The notes: generated from the letters alone by a model not told the origin. A DNA stretch of 64,000 bases from Streptomyces sp. HUAS YS2 (GCF_033343995.1 NZ_CP137573.1:1-64000), one strand, 5' to 3'; shown: positions 47,332 through 56,944, numbered from the stretch's first letter. Made by a program: numbers and translations.

Positions 47332-47861
47332 TCACCTTGCCGACCAGATGAAGATGGCGGCGAGGTGGAGTCCGGCGAGGTAGATGGTGGCGGTCTTGTC
47401 GTAGCGGGTGGCCAGGCCGCGCCACTGCTTGAGCTTGTTGATGCACCGCTCGACGGTGTTGCGTTGCTTGTATGCCTCGCGGTCGAAGGCCGGTGGACGG
47501 CCGCCGGACCGGCCTCTCCTCTTGCGCTTGGCGACCTGGTCGATGGGTTGAGGGATCACCGCCCGGATCCCGCGTCGGCGGAGGAGAGCCCGGATCGCGC
47601 GGGACGAGTGGGCCTTGTCGGCCAAGACCATCTCTGGCGTGGTCCTGGGACGGCCGATCGGCCGAGGCACCCGTAACCGGGCCGTGACCTCGGGGAACGC
47701 GGGCGCGTCACCTGCCTGGCCTGGCGTGAGGACGAAAGCCAGCGGCCGGCAGTGGCTGTCCGCGGCGAGGTGGACCTTGGTGGTCAGTCCGCCGCGGGAC
47801 CGTCCGAGGGCATGGTCGTCCGGCTCGCCGGCCGAGGCCCCTTTTGACGGGCCCCGGCGGC
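47332..47861 (-). CDS. IS5-type transposase orfB, copy B (via -1 frameshift)
   Basis: Identical to orfB of copy A, with the second Asp (LADKAHSS) and Glu (NTVERC). Together with orfA it should form a working transposase. Confidence 0.88.
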
Positions 47862-48176
47862 GTGCTGATGAGCGCGGACGACGGTCGAATCGACCGCGAC
47901 GACCCAGTCGAGGTCGCCTTCGTCGTCGGCCTGGGCGAGCAGGGCGGTGAAGACCTTCTCCCAGGTGCCGTCGGCGGCCCACTTCCGCAGCCGATTGTGG
48001 GCGCCCTTCCACGAACCGAAGTGATCGGGCAGGTCCATCCACGGCGTCCCGGTGCGGTACTTGAACGCGATCGCGTCGATCACCTGCCGGTGATCACGCC
48101 ATCGCCCTCCCCGCTTCGGTGTCCGATCCGGCAGCAGCGGCTCGATCCTCGCCCACTGGGCATCAGTCAACGACAC
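47784..48176 (-). CDS. IS5-type transposase orfA, copy B
   Basis: 130 residues identical to orfA of copy A, starting MSLTDAQWARIEPLLPD. First catalytic Asp in AVDSTVVRAH. Confidence 0.88.
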   Translation of the reverse strand: MSLTDAQWARIEPLLPDRTPKRGGRWRDHRQVIDAIAFKYRTGTPWMDLPDHFGSWKGAHNRLRKWAADGTWEKVFTALLAQADDEGDLDWVVAVDSTVVRAHQHAAGARQKGPRPASRTTMPSDGPAAD

Positions 48177-48213
48177 ACATCAGCCAACGATCAGATGATC
48201 CGAAAGAAACGGC

Positions 48214-49224
48214 CTAGAGGCCGTCCTGGACGCCACAGGCCGAGCAGACCTGTGACGTGGGCTCGAACCGGCCGATGCGGTGGAAGGTGCGCCCGTACAG
48301 GGCGGCCTTGTACTCCAGCATCGTCACGAATGCCGACCATCCGGAGTCGTGTACGGACTTCGCGAGGCGGGTGCGGGCGAGTCCCTTGACCGCCAGGTCT
48401 TCCACTGCCACCGCTTGGTTCTCGCGGATGATCTTCATGGAGAGCTGGTGGTGGAACTCGCGCCGCGCATCGGCGGTCCGTGCGTGGGCGCGTGCGACCT
48501 TGATCCGGGCCTTCGCCCGGTTCGCTGATCCCTTCGCCTTCCGGCTCTGGTTCTGCTGCGCCTTCTTTAGCTTCTTCTCGGCCCGGCGCAGGAACCGGGG
48601 CGGCGATCTTGGTGCCGTCGGAGAGGATCGCGAAGTGGATCAGGCCCAGGTCGATGCCGACCACGCCGCTGTGGCGGGCAGTGTCTCGGGTCGGTCTCGA
48701 CCACGAACGAGGCAAAGTACCTACCGGCCGCGTCCTTAAGCACAGTCACCGTGGATGGGGTGGACGGCAGTTCGCGGGACCACTTGACCCGCACGTCCCC
48801 GATCTTCGGGAGGCGCAGATCACCCCCGGACGTGATCGACCATCGGGCGTTGGCGGTGAAGCGGCCGGCCTGCCGGTTATCCCTGCGGGACTTGAACCGG
48901 GGCGCACCCATGCGTGGGCGCTTGCCTCAATCCGTCGAAGAAGTTCCGGTAAGCGGTGTCCAGGTCCCGCAGGGACTGTTGCAGGACCACGGCGGAGACC
49001 TCGCCGAGCCAGGCGCGTTCCTCGGTCTTCTTCGCTTCGGTGATCAGCAGCTTCGACAGGTCCCCGGTCTTCGGGAATGCCTCACCGCCGGCACGGGCGG
49101 TCTCACGGGCCCGAAGAGCATCGTTGTAGACCACCCGCGCACACCCGAACCCACGGGCCAGCGCACTGCGCTGAGGCCCGTTCGGGTAGAGACGGAAGGA
49201 GTACCGAAGCTGCACGCCGATCAC
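48214..49224 (-). pseudogene. tnpB: tnpB of an IS200/IS605-type element, frameshifted and truncated
   Basis: Start GTG 49224: VQLRYSFRLYPNGPQRSALA RGFGCARVVYNDALRARE, the standard TnpB opening. Sense then jumps between frames: at about 48905 (ANARWSITSGGDLRLPKIGD, VRVKWSRELPS), about 48710 (SGVVGIDLGLIHFAILSDG, the first RuvC Asp) and about 48440 (VAVEDLAVKGLART, the RuvC Glu; QVCSACGVQDGL, first half of the zinc finger). The IS copy B insertion at CTAG 48214 removes the rest, including the third RuvC Asp. TnpB is an RNA-guided nuclease in intact elements; this one is dead. Confidence 0.8.
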
Positions 49225-49250
49225 CGTACGGCAGTTGGTTCACGGCCAGC

Positions 49251-49620
49251 ATGCAGAACATCAGTACAGGCAGGCACTACGTTCGCGCTCCACGCCGACT
49301 TGGTTTTCGTGACGAAGTACCGGCACATGGTCTTCGACGACGTGCACCTCAAGCGCATGGAAGAGATCAGGCGCAGCGTCTGCGAGATCTTCGAGGTGGA
49401 GCTGATCGAGTTCAACGGCGAGAACGCACTGTCCAAGCTGGTCAACAGCCTCAAGGGCGTCAGTTCCCGCAGGCTCCGCCAGGAGTACCCGGAACTGGTC
49501 CGGCACTACTGGCGGGGCTCAGCGTCTGTGGTCCGGCTCATACTTCGCCGGATCGGTCGGCGGAGCTCCGCTGTCCATCGTCCGTCAGTACATCGAACAA
49601 CAGAATCGTCCACTGCGGCC
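49251..49620 (+). pseudogene. tnpA: tnpA (Y1 transposase) of the same IS200/IS605-type element, HUH motif deleted
   Basis: ATG 49251, 26 bases from the tnpB start and divergent from it. Reading needs shifts near 49279 and 49520: ISTGRHYV, then ALHADLVFVTKYRHMVFDDV HLKRMEEIRRSVCEIFEVEL IEFNGEN-ALSKLVNSLKGV SSRRLRQEYPELVRHYW, then WSGSYFAGSVGGAPLSIVRQ YIEQQNRP with the catalytic Tyr. Between FNGEN and ALSKL the family carries about a dozen residues with the H-x-H metal site; they are missing without a frame change. So the protein lacks its HUH motif as well as an intact frame. Confidence 0.75.
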
Positions 49621-49624
49621 TGCG

Positions 49625-50085
49625 GGTCAGAGCAGTTCTCAGAATCGCTTCACCACCGGGCTGAAGCCCTATGCACCGCGATTAGACCCGGTAGCCCGTT
49701 GGATCGAGGCATGCTCCGTGGAGACCTGTCGGCCCGTCCCTCGTTTGTGTGCCGGCTCGCCGCCGCCATGAGCCATCGGTCAGGGACCCACTCCGTGCCG
49801 ACCAAGATCCGGGCCATACGCGGACCAGCCGCCTGCAGCCGGGTCGAATCGTGGCCGTTTCCACTGGTCAGAGGCCATGCGAGGCGCGTACCACCAGCAC
49901 TCGAAGAACCTGCTGGTGAGCTACTCGCCGAAGAAGCTGGGCTCCTTCCAGGAGGACAGAAAGAGGGGCCTGCGGGAGATTCTCCCGCTCGGCCACGCGC
50001 GCGAGCGTCGACCGGACCCGGGAGTTCCGGGCCTGGTCGACGCTCGCGCCGGTCATGCGGTCACACGCGTCAAGCGCGCGGTGGG
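49625..50085. other. Remnant region before the protease
   Basis: Mostly uninterpretable. At 49864-49990 the rightward reading RGAYHQHSKNLLVSYSPKKL GSFQEDRKRGLREILP looks coding; a similar short piece (YHQQTKNL) recurs at 55.4 kb. A hairpin is noted separately. No complete gene. Confidence 0.3.
49892..49918. repeat. Hairpin-forming inverted repeat
   Basis: CACCAGCA and TGCTGGTG, a perfect 8-bp stem around an 11-base loop. The left arm and loop are also found at 55409-55429 in a 24-base sequence with two mismatches. Confidence 0.4.
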
Positions 50086-53000
50086 TCAGCGGCGTAGCTT
50101 CAGGCGGTGCACCCCGCCGTCGACCGTGCCGACGTAGAGCGTGTGGCCGTCGGGGGCGGCGGCCAGCCTCGTGGTGTCGGTGTTCTGCAGGCCGCTTGAG
50201 ATGTTCTCCCAGGTGAGGCCGTTGTCGGTGCTGCGCAGTACACCCCGGCCGCCCTGGACGAGTCCGGACTCCCTGGAGCCGGCGGTGGCCGCGTAGAGCG
50301 CTCCGTTCACCCGCAGCAGGTCCGCGACGTGGACCGCGAGCGGGCCGGTGTCGGCGGTGCGGAAGGTCCTGCCGCCATCGGTGCTGACCCGGACGGACGA
50401 TCCGCCGACGACCAGGCGTCGGCCATCCATCACGATCGCGGAGACGGGGCCCTCGGCGACCTTGGTCTTGGTGACGCCGCCGTCGTCCGAGCGGTAGAGG
50501 CCCGAAGCGTTGCCGAGCCAGAGGCGCCGCGGGTCGCGCGGGTCACCGGCCATGGCATCGAAGGACCTCTCGTGGAAGAGGTTCTTCCACGTCCTGCCGC
50601 CGTCGGACGTCGCGAACAGCCCGTCGCCGAAAATGCTCTTGAAGCTGATCGCCACCCGGTCCGGGTCGGCCGGGTGGACCAGGATCGCGGTCGGTATCTC
50701 CGACGACGTGCCTTTCACCTGCCAGGTCCGGCCGGCGTCACCGCTGCGGGAGACCTCGAAGAGGCCGGTCGCGGTGCGCCGGACCTGCCACACCACCTTG
50801 GTGTCCTCGGGCGAGACGGCGATGTGCGAGGTGAGGCGACCGGTCCTACCCTCCGCCCCGGACTGGCCCCACTCGGGGCCGGCGACAGGGACCGCGGTGC
50901 GGTAGGTGCCGCTCACCGTTCCGGCGAGCAGCTGGTCGCCGCTGGCCGCGAGGGCGAAGGTGGTCAGGCCCTGGACACCGATCCTCCGGTATCCGGTGCC
51001 GTCGGCGGAGCCGCGGTACAGCCCGTCCTGTTCGCTGGAGACGGTCACCGAGCCGTCGGCCCAGCGGTCGTAGTCCATCGCGATGGCGGCCTTCGAGGGG
51101 GCGGGCACGGGCTTCCAGGTCTTGCCGTGGTCGTGGCTCACCTGCCCGGCGCCGAACAGCGCGCGCAGGTACAGGTCGCCGCCGGAGGCGGACAGTCCGT
51201 TGCCGCCCTCCGCCAGGGGCAGCAGGGTGGACCAGGTGCGGCCCTTGTCGTAGGAGCCGCGGACGCCCGTACCGGGGACGTAAGCCGCCACCACGGTGGA
51301 GTCGGCCGCCATGCCGCGCACGGTACTCACGGGCTCGTCGAGAACGAGGTGCGCCGCACCGGGGTCGCCTTTGCCGACGCCGTCGATCCGCCAGACGCTG
51401 TCGAAGGTCGCCAGGTACAGGGTGTCGCCGACGAGGGTCGTGTCGCGGACGTCACCGGTCACGCCGGTGGGGTACGTCGCCCAGCTGTCGCCCGCGTCGG
51501 TGCTGACCAGCAGCGTGTCGTCGACGATCGCGGCGAGGGTACGGGTCTGCTCGTCCGCGACGAACTCGTCGATGTGCGCGTCGGGCACGTCGAGCTTGCG
51601 CCAGGTGCGGCCGTTGTCGTCGGTACGCAGGATCGTGCCCCGGCGGGTGGGGTCGGCGGCCGTGTTCACGGCGTACCACCAGCGATCGGGGCCGCGGGCG
51701 TCGACCACGACCGCTCCGGTGCCGTTGCCGTCGGCGATCGGCAGCCTGCCCACTTGGCGCCAGTTGGCGCCTCCGTCGGTCGTGAGCCAGGGGGCGGCCT
51801 TGCGGAACTGGGTTACGACGGCCTGCTTCGGCCGGGCGGGCGAGAGCGCGACGTGACCGGCCTCGCTGTTCGGGCCAATGGGCTCCCAGCGGTTGCCGCG
51901 GCTGTCGGCGGGGGTGACCTCGAAGGCGCCGGTTCCGGTGATCCGCCGGCCGTCGGTGGTCGTGGCCCGCACGGCCAACCGGTAGGCACCGGCCGCCTTC
52001 CCGGTCACGTCGGCCTGGTAGTAGCCGGCGCCGTTCATGGTGGTGGGCAGGGTGAAGGCCTTGCCATGCGGCGGCGTGACCCTGATCTCCGGCGGCGCGT
52101 TCAGGGCGGCCGGGGCGGCGATGTGCACGATGGAGCGGCCGTCGCTCGGATCGGGGGACGCCTGGACGACCAGGTGCCGGACGACGAGCAGGTACGGCAC
52201 CCGGAGGGCCGGGCCTCTCACGGGGGTGGCCGTGATCCGGCCGCTGATCTCCGTGTCGGTGGGCGGGCGGTCTGCACGCAGGGTGACGTCGACGGTTGAC
52301 GACCCCTCGGCAGGGACGGTCACCCGCGGCGGAGACACGGCGGTGGGCCCGGTACTGCTGAGGGTGACGGTCAGCGGTGTCCTGCCGGGGTTGGCCAGGC
52401 GTACCTGCACGGTGCCGCCGACGGTCTTGTCCGCCAGGTCGGCGAGGCCGAACGACACGGTCGTCGGGGAGGCGCTGAGGGTGGCCGACGCTGCGGCGGC
52501 CACGTCGAGCCGTCCGTTGCCCTGGGCGGTGGGGCCGGTGCCGGCGAGTTGCTTCGCGGTGCCGACCAGTGCGGACCTGATCTCGTCGGGGTCCTGGTCC
52601 GGGCGCAGTTGGCGCAGCAGGGCGGCGGCTCCGGCGACGTGCGGGCTGGCCATCGAGGTCCCCGACATGCGGTAGACACCGGGTGCGTACATCGAGGTGG
52701 GGATGGTGGAGCGGATCTCCACGCCGGGTGCGACCAGGTCGGGCTTGAGGCCGAAGCCGATGCCGGGTCCGCGCGCCGAGAACGAGGCGATCTGGTCGGT
52801 GGAGTCGGTGCCGCGCAGGGTGACGGACACCTTCCCAGCGGCCAGTTCGCGGCTCAGCTGGGTGTACTGGGTCGTGTCGATGCCCATGACGACCAGGCGG
52901 TCCATGCGCAGCGAGTCGCCGGAGGCTGCGGTCCGGGTGAGGTCGGGGCGGGCGGGGGTGGTCGTGGCGCCGACCGTTCCCGGGGTGGCGGCGAGCACGG

Positions 53001-54309
53001 GTCCGCCCCCGGCCGGAAGGCCGCCGAGCACCGCGAGCGCGCCGCGCTCTTCGGCTTCGCGTGCCCAGTCGATGTCGCTCTGGCTCAGGACATCCGTACT
53101 GGGCGCGACGAGGATGTCGGCTCTCAGGACCTTGCCCCGTACGTCACCGACCCGCTTCCAGTCCTCGGCCGTGCCCGCGCCGACATCCACGAGCGGCGCG
53201 GTGACCGGTTCCCGGGGCGGGTTCGCGGACAGGACGCCCCTGTACGTCTGGATCAGCTCGGGCTCCTTGCCCGCCAGGTACGCGCTGGGTATCCGCAGCC
53301 CGCTTGTGGAGGCGCCGACCGCGATGACGCCGTCGGCCGACGCCGGAGTGTTGACGGTGCCGCTGCCGGGACCGTCGTTGCCGGCCGCGGCGACGACGAC
53401 CACTCCGGCCCGCACGGCGGCGGTCGCCGCGCGGCCCAGCGGGTCGGTGCCGTCACCGGGGCCGCCGAGGCTCATGTTGATGACGTCGGCCCGCTGGGGG
53501 TTGACCGGGTCGGCCGCCGCCTCGATGCCGGCGATGATGTCGGAGGTGTAGCCGCTGCCGTCGGCGCCGATGACCTTGTAGGCCAGCAGGCGCGCGTCGG
53601 GCGCCATGCCGGTGACGCCTCCCTTCCTGACCGCCTTGCCCGCGATGATGCCCGCGACATGGGTGCCGTGACCGTTGTCGTCCATCGGGTCGTCGTCGCC
53701 GTTGGCGAAGTCGAAGCCGCCGACGACCTTGTGCCCCTTGCCGAAGCCGCCGCCCAGGTCGGGGTGGTCGTAGTCCACGCCACTGTCCAGGACCGCCACC
53801 ACGGTGCCCTTGCCGGTGGCCTTCACACCGGCCGGGTCTTCGCGCTTCCAGACCTCGGGCGCGCCGGTCAGCGGAACGCTGACGTCCGTGCGCACCTGTA
53901 TCCGGGTGTCGGGCCGGACGGCGACGACGCCCGGCAACGCGGCCAGCCGCGCCGTCTCGGAGGCGGGCACCGTCATCGCCACGGCGTTGACGAGCAGGCC
54001 GAGTCTGCGAGGCGAGGCGGGGTGCAGTCCGGCCTTCCCCACCGTCCTGACGAAGGCGTCCTGCCGTGCCGCCAGGGCCCGTCGGGCGTCGCCGACGGCG
54101 GAGGCGGTGCCGGCGGTCAGGGAGATGAGCGAGCCGCCTGGGGCGGCTGCCACGGCTGCGTCTCCGGACAGCTCGACGATGACCCGCTGGTTCGGGTCGG
54201 GTGACTTCGCGGTCGCGGTGCCGGGTGTCGCGGTGAGCGTCCCGGCCAGCGCGACGGTGGTGACCGTGGCCGCCGCCAGGCGCCGGCTTCTTCGTGGGTT
54301 CTTGGCCAT
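50086..54309 (-). CDS. Secreted subtilisin-family (S8) protease with beta-propeller repeats
   Basis: ATG 54309 (MAKNPRRSRRLAAATVTTVA LAGTLTATPGTATA) starts a clear signal peptide; an upstream start at 54429 adds nothing. 1407 residues. Propeptide, then the catalytic triad D175 (VVAVLDSGVDYDHPD), H214 (NGHGTHVAGI region) and S552 (SGTSMASPHVAG), with a protease-associated domain inserted at about 360-480. A fibronectin-like part follows, then from about residue 890 at least nine beta-propeller/BNR-type repeats (S.D.G.TW motifs such as STDAGDSWATY, SYDKGRTWSTL, SGDAGRTWQV). Intact and divergent from a regulator at 54401. Likely an extracellular peptidase; substrate unknown. Confidence 0.9.
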   Translation of the reverse strand: MAKNPRRSRRLAAATVTTVALAGTLTATPGTATAKSPDPNQRVIVELSGDAAVAAAPGGSLISLTAGTASAVGDARRALAARQDAFVRTVGKAGLHPASPRRLGLLVNAVAMTVPASETARLAALPGVVAVRPDTRIQVRTDVSVPLTGAPEVWKREDPAGVKATGKGTVVAVLDSGVDYDHPDLGGGFGKGHKVVGGFDFANGDDDPMDDNGHGTHVAGIIAGKAVRKGGVTGMAPDARLLAYKVIGADGSGYTSDIIAGIEAAADPVNPQRADVINMSLGGPGDGTDPLGRAATAAVRAGVVVVAAAGNDGPGSGTVNTPASADGVIAVGASTSGLRIPSAYLAGKEPELIQTYRGVLSANPPREPVTAPLVDVGAGTAEDWKRVGDVRGKVLRADILVAPSTDVLSQSDIDWAREAEERGALAVLGGLPAGGGPVLAATPGTVGATTTPARPDLTRTAASGDSLRMDRLVVMGIDTTQYTQLSRELAAGKVSVTLRGTDSTDQIASFSARGPGIGFGLKPDLVAPGVEIRSTIPTSMYAPGVYRMSGTSMASPHVAGAAALLRQLRPDQDPDEIRSALVGTAKQLAGTGPTAQGNGRLDVAAAASATLSASPTTVSFGLADLADKTVGGTVQVRLANPGRTPLTVTLSSTGPTAVSPPRVTVPAEGSSTVDVTLRADRPPTDTEISGRITATPVRGPALRVPYLLVVRHLVVQASPDPSDGRSIVHIAAPAALNAPPEIRVTPPHGKAFTLPTTMNGAGYYQADVTGKAAGAYRLAVRATTTDGRRITGTGAFEVTPADSRGNRWEPIGPNSEAGHVALSPARPKQAVVTQFRKAAPWLTTDGGANWRQVGRLPIADGNGTGAVVVDARGPDRWWYAVNTAADPTRRGTILRTDDNGRTWRKLDVPDAHIDEFVADEQTRTLAAIVDDTLLVSTDAGDSWATYPTGVTGDVRDTTLVGDTLYLATFDSVWRIDGVGKGDPGAAHLVLDEPVSTVRGMAADSTVVAAYVPGTGVRGSYDKGRTWSTLLPLAEGGNGLSASGGDLYLRALFGAGQVSHDHGKTWKPVPAPSKAAIAMDYDRWADGSVTVSSEQDGLYRGSADGTGYRRIGVQGLTTFALAASGDQLLAGTVSGTYRTAVPVAGPEWGQSGAEGRTGRLTSHIAVSPEDTKVVWQVRRTATGLFEVSRSGDAGRTWQVKGTSSEIPTAILVHPADPDRVAISFKSIFGDGLFATSDGGRTWKNLFHERSFDAMAGDPRDPRRLWLGNASGLYRSDDGGVTKTKVAEGPVSAIVMDGRRLVVGGSSVRVSTDGGRTFRTADTGPLAVHVADLLRVNGALYAATAGSRESGLVQGGRGVLRSTDNGLTWENISSGLQNTDTTRLAAAPDGHTLYVGTVDGGVHRLKLRR

Positions 54310-54400
54310 GGGCAGAAGTCCTAGCGCCGAAGTCACGCTCCGTACAACGGATCTTGGCGGCCCATTGCTGCACTTGGCACAAGTGGGCCAGGATCCGCAC

Positions 54401-55354
54401 ATGACGAACGAGCTCACCGCGGCAGGCATCGATCCGTTCGACGAGAGCGTCTACCGGGCTGTGCTGACCCGGCGTACGGCGGCCCCGACCGAGCTCGCCG
54501 CCGACCTCGGCTGTTCCCCTCTCCGCGTCGCCAGGGCGCTGGACCGACTGCACGACCACGGCCTGGTCGGGCGGCTCGCGGGCGTCCGACGCCGGTACGC
54601 GGCGATCGAGCCGGGAGCCGCGGTCGAGTCACTGGTGCGAACCAGGACCGCGGAGTTGGACCGGGTCCGTTCGGCGGCGGGCGAGCTGTCCCGCCTCTTC
54701 ACGGCGGCCCAGGCCGGCACCGCCGGGGAGGACGAGGTGGAGATCGCCACCGGCCGCGAGGCGCTCGGCCGGTGGTTCGTCCGCCTCCAACAGGAGGCGC
54801 GCGAGGACGTCATGACACTGGATCGGCCGCCGTACGCGCTGACCACCTCCAACCCGGTGGAGAGCAACGCGCTGGGGCGCGGCGTGCGCTACCGCGCGGT
54901 CTACGCCCCCGAGGCGCTGGAGTGGCCGGGGGTGCTCGAGGACATCCGAGGACTCGTGAACCGTGGCGAGCAGGCCCGGGTGATGCCGGGCCTGCGGATC
55001 AAACTGGCCATCGCGGACCGCCGGCTGGCGCTGATGCCGCTCTCCCTGGACCTCGACGGGGTGCGCGCTGCGGTCATCCGCCCCTCCAGCCTGCTGGACG
55101 CCCTCACCGACTACTGGGAACTGTGCTGGAAACAGGCTCTGCCGCTCGACGCCCCCGCCCAGGACCCGCTCGGCGAGGAGGACCGTCTGGTGCTCACCCT
55201 GCTGGTCAGCGGCCTCAAGGACGAGGCCATAGCCCGCCAGCTCGGCTGGTCGGTCCGCACCATGCGCCGGCGCATGAGCCGCCTGCACGACCTTCTGGGC
55301 GCGGTGAACCGCTTCCAGGCCGGTGTCGTCGCGGCACGCCGTGGCTGGATCTGA
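54401..55354 (+). CDS. LuxR/TrmB-type transcriptional regulator, divergent from the protease
   Basis: ATG 54401, 317 residues. N-terminal winged helix of TrmB type (FDESVYRAVLTRRTAAPTEL AADLGCSPLRVARALDRLHD HGLVGRL), a middle sensor-like region (REALGRWFVRLQQEAREDVM TLDRPPYAL) and a C-terminal helix-turn-helix of LuxR type (LGEEDRLVLTLLVSGLKDEA IARQLGWSVRTMRRRMSRLH DLLG). This is a common Streptomyces arrangement, often next to a secreted subtilisin. The 91-base gap between the two starts must hold both promoters, so it probably controls the protease. Confidence 0.85.
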   Translation: MTNELTAAGIDPFDESVYRAVLTRRTAAPTELAADLGCSPLRVARALDRLHDHGLVGRLAGVRRRYAAIEPGAAVESLVRTRTAELDRVRSAAGELSRLFTAAQAGTAGEDEVEIATGREALGRWFVRLQQEAREDVMTLDRPPYALTTSNPVESNALGRGVRYRAVYAPEALEWPGVLEDIRGLVNRGEQARVMPGLRIKLAIADRRLALMPLSLDLDGVRAAVIRPSSLLDALTDYWELCWKQALPLDAPAQDPLGEEDRLVLTLLVSGLKDEAIARQLGWSVRTMRRRMSRLHDLLGAVNRFQAGVVAARRGWI

Positions 55355-55385
55355 CCCTCCGCTGAGCCGGAGCCGATCTCGCTGG

Positions 55386-55916
55386 TCAGCGCGGGTTCAT
55401 CGGCTGTACCACCAGCAGACGAAGAACCTTTGTTGCTCCCCGTTCCCTTGTCGGCCGCCGCTGTTCCAGCGATGCCGAGGAGGAGAGGCAGCCGCACGTC
55501 CGGGCCCGTGAGGGAGCCAGCGAGGGCCGTGCCTGCAGATCCTGAGGGAGGACGGCGACCCGCACCCCGTGCTCGGCCAGCCAGTCGTGGCCGCCGTGGA
55601 AGGTGCGGGCCTCGCCGACGACGACCCGGGAGATGCCGAACTGGCGGACCAGGCCGGAGCAGTACCAGCAGGGGGAGAGGGTCGTCACCATCGTGGTGCC
55701 GCGGTACGAGCGCTGCCGGCCGGCGGCCCGGAAGGCGGCGGTCTCCGCGTGCAGGGACGGGTCGCCGTCCTGTACCCGGCGGTTGCGGCCGCGGCCGAGG
55801 AGCGTTCCGTCGGCGGCGTAGAGGGCCGCCCCGATCGGGATCCCGCCCTCGTCCCGCCCGGCCCGCGCCTCCGCGAGGGCGATGCCGAGCCACTGCCGGG
55901 CCAGTTCCTGATCCAT
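55386..55916 (-). pseudogene. Cytidine/guanine deaminase-family protein, C-terminus replaced
   Basis: ATG 55916: QELARQWLGIALAEARAGRD EGGIPIGAALYAADG, then the zinc site HAETAAF and SPCWYCSGLVRQFGISRVVV, as in cytosine/nucleoside deaminases. GEARTFHGGHDWLAEHGVRV AVL is normal, but after this (about 55555) the family ending is replaced by unrelated sequence (RPSLAPSRARTCGC...). The catalytic H-A-E and P-C-x2-C are intact. The end has been exchanged at a junction close to the repeat shared with 49.9 kb. Confidence 0.7.
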
Positions 55917-56011
55917 GCGGGGAGCCTTCCCGAGGCGCCGGGCTCACGCCTCCGTCGGAGGGCTGCTCTGCCCGGCGGCGGGCAGGAGGGACCGCGGACG
56001 GGGCCGGGCCG

Positions 56012-56632
56012 TCACGCGACGGCGTCGGCCGCCTCCTCGTAGGGGAAGCGGGCGAGTGGCGTCTCGCTCGCGAAGAAGGTCCTGGCGCGGGTCATCGCGC
56101 TCTCGTCGGCCCGGACCCGGCCCGGGCGGGAGGCCGTTCCCGTCAAGACGCCGCCGAACCGCATCCGCAGGTAGGCCGCCGAGTGGCTCAGGCCGGTCAC
56201 CAGGCCTTCCGCGACGACGTGGGCGTCGTCCGCCATGGCCGTCACGCCCCACAGCGTGCCGCCTGCCATACGCTCCTTGAAGTCCGAGCCCGGCACGTTC
56301 AGCCAGCCCGACCAGTAGTCCAGATAGCGCTTGGTCTGCGCGGAGAGGCTGTACCAGTACAGCGGCGAGACGATGACGATGTCGGTGGCCTGCACCGTGG
56401 CTCGCAGCAGCAACTCCTCGACCTCGTCCGCCTGCCGACCGGCCACCTCGTGCCGCCCGTCCTGGAAGTCCGGCAGGTCCAGCCGGTTCAGGTCGACCCA
56501 GCGCTGCGGGATGTCGGAGGGCAGGTGCGCGGCGGCCGCCCGGGCCAGGATCTCGGAGTTTCCGTCGGCGCGGGAGCTGCCGAGGACGAAGAGGAACGAG
56601 CGGTCCGTGCCGCTCGCGGCGTCGAGGGTCAT
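56012..56632 (-). CDS. NADPH-dependent FMN reductase family protein
   Basis: ATG 56632, 206 residues. Opens FLFVLGSSRADGNSEILARA A, the flavodoxin-like phosphate-binding loop (G-S-x-R-x-x-x-x). It continues DIPQRWVDLNRLDLPDFQDG, then IVIVSPLYWYSLSAQTKRYL DYWSGW, the flavin-side P-x-Y-W-Y motif of these reductases. Cytoplasmic; reduces FMN or quinone-like substrates with NAD(P)H. Intact. Confidence 0.85.
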   Translation of the reverse strand: MTLDAASGTDRSFLFVLGSSRADGNSEILARAAAAHLPSDIPQRWVDLNRLDLPDFQDGRHEVAGRQADEVEELLLRATVQATDIVIVSPLYWYSLSAQTKRYLDYWSGWLNVPGSDFKERMAGGTLWGVTAMADDAHVVAEGLVTGLSHSAAYLRMRFGGVLTGTASRPGRVRADESAMTRARTFFASETPLARFPYEEAADAVA

Positions 56633-56944
56633 GTCTGCTCCGGTGTCGTCAGGGGTGTTCCGGTGCCAACTGCGCCCCGCCTGGGAGTATTCCGGAACCA
56701 TCGGCCATCTACTCCGCCGCGGTACCCGCCGCGCAGTACATCGCCGCGATCCTCTCCGATCCGCGCACCGCGGCCATCGGTGCGTACGGGCACCCGCCCA
56801 ACGAGATCCGTCAGCGCTCGCTGCGCGCGGAGTTGCTGATCTGGCTGGGGTCGCTCGCGTCGCACGCCGACGAGAACGTGAAAGCGTACGCATCATTCGG
56901 GCATGTCCCGTCACCAGAAGAGGAGACGATGCTCGCGCTCCGGC
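56633..56944 (+). pseudogene. Unknown gene fragment
   Basis: From about 56703 the rightward frame gives VPAAQYIAAILSDPRTAAIG, AYGHPPNEIRQRSLRAELLI and WLGSLASHADENVKAYASFG then HVPSPEEETMLALRPA, which looks coding, but there is no start codon and it breaks at an IS fragment. Family not recognised. Confidence 0.35.

Larger units (their letters stand above)
47313..48217 (-). mobile_element. IS5-type insertion sequence, 897 bp, copy B, inverted
   Basis: The element is 47317-48213, flanked by CTAG at 47313-47316 and 48214-48217. The predicted proteins (orfA 47784-48176, orfB from about 47861 down to 47332) are the same residue for residue as those of copy A, so the duplication is recent. On the right it interrupts tnpB of an IS605-type element, on the left a recombinase-like gene. 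Confidence 0.92.

Noticed and set aside
49892..49918. Attachment site of an integrative element
   Set aside because: A hairpin plus a partial second copy is not enough; no integrase or tRNA gene adjoins it.
50329..52299. 656-codon rightward frame opposite the protease
   Set aside because: Antisense shadow; the minus strand has a signal peptide, catalytic triad and repeats.
52549..54204. 551-codon rightward frame
   Set aside because: Antisense shadow of the protease domain.
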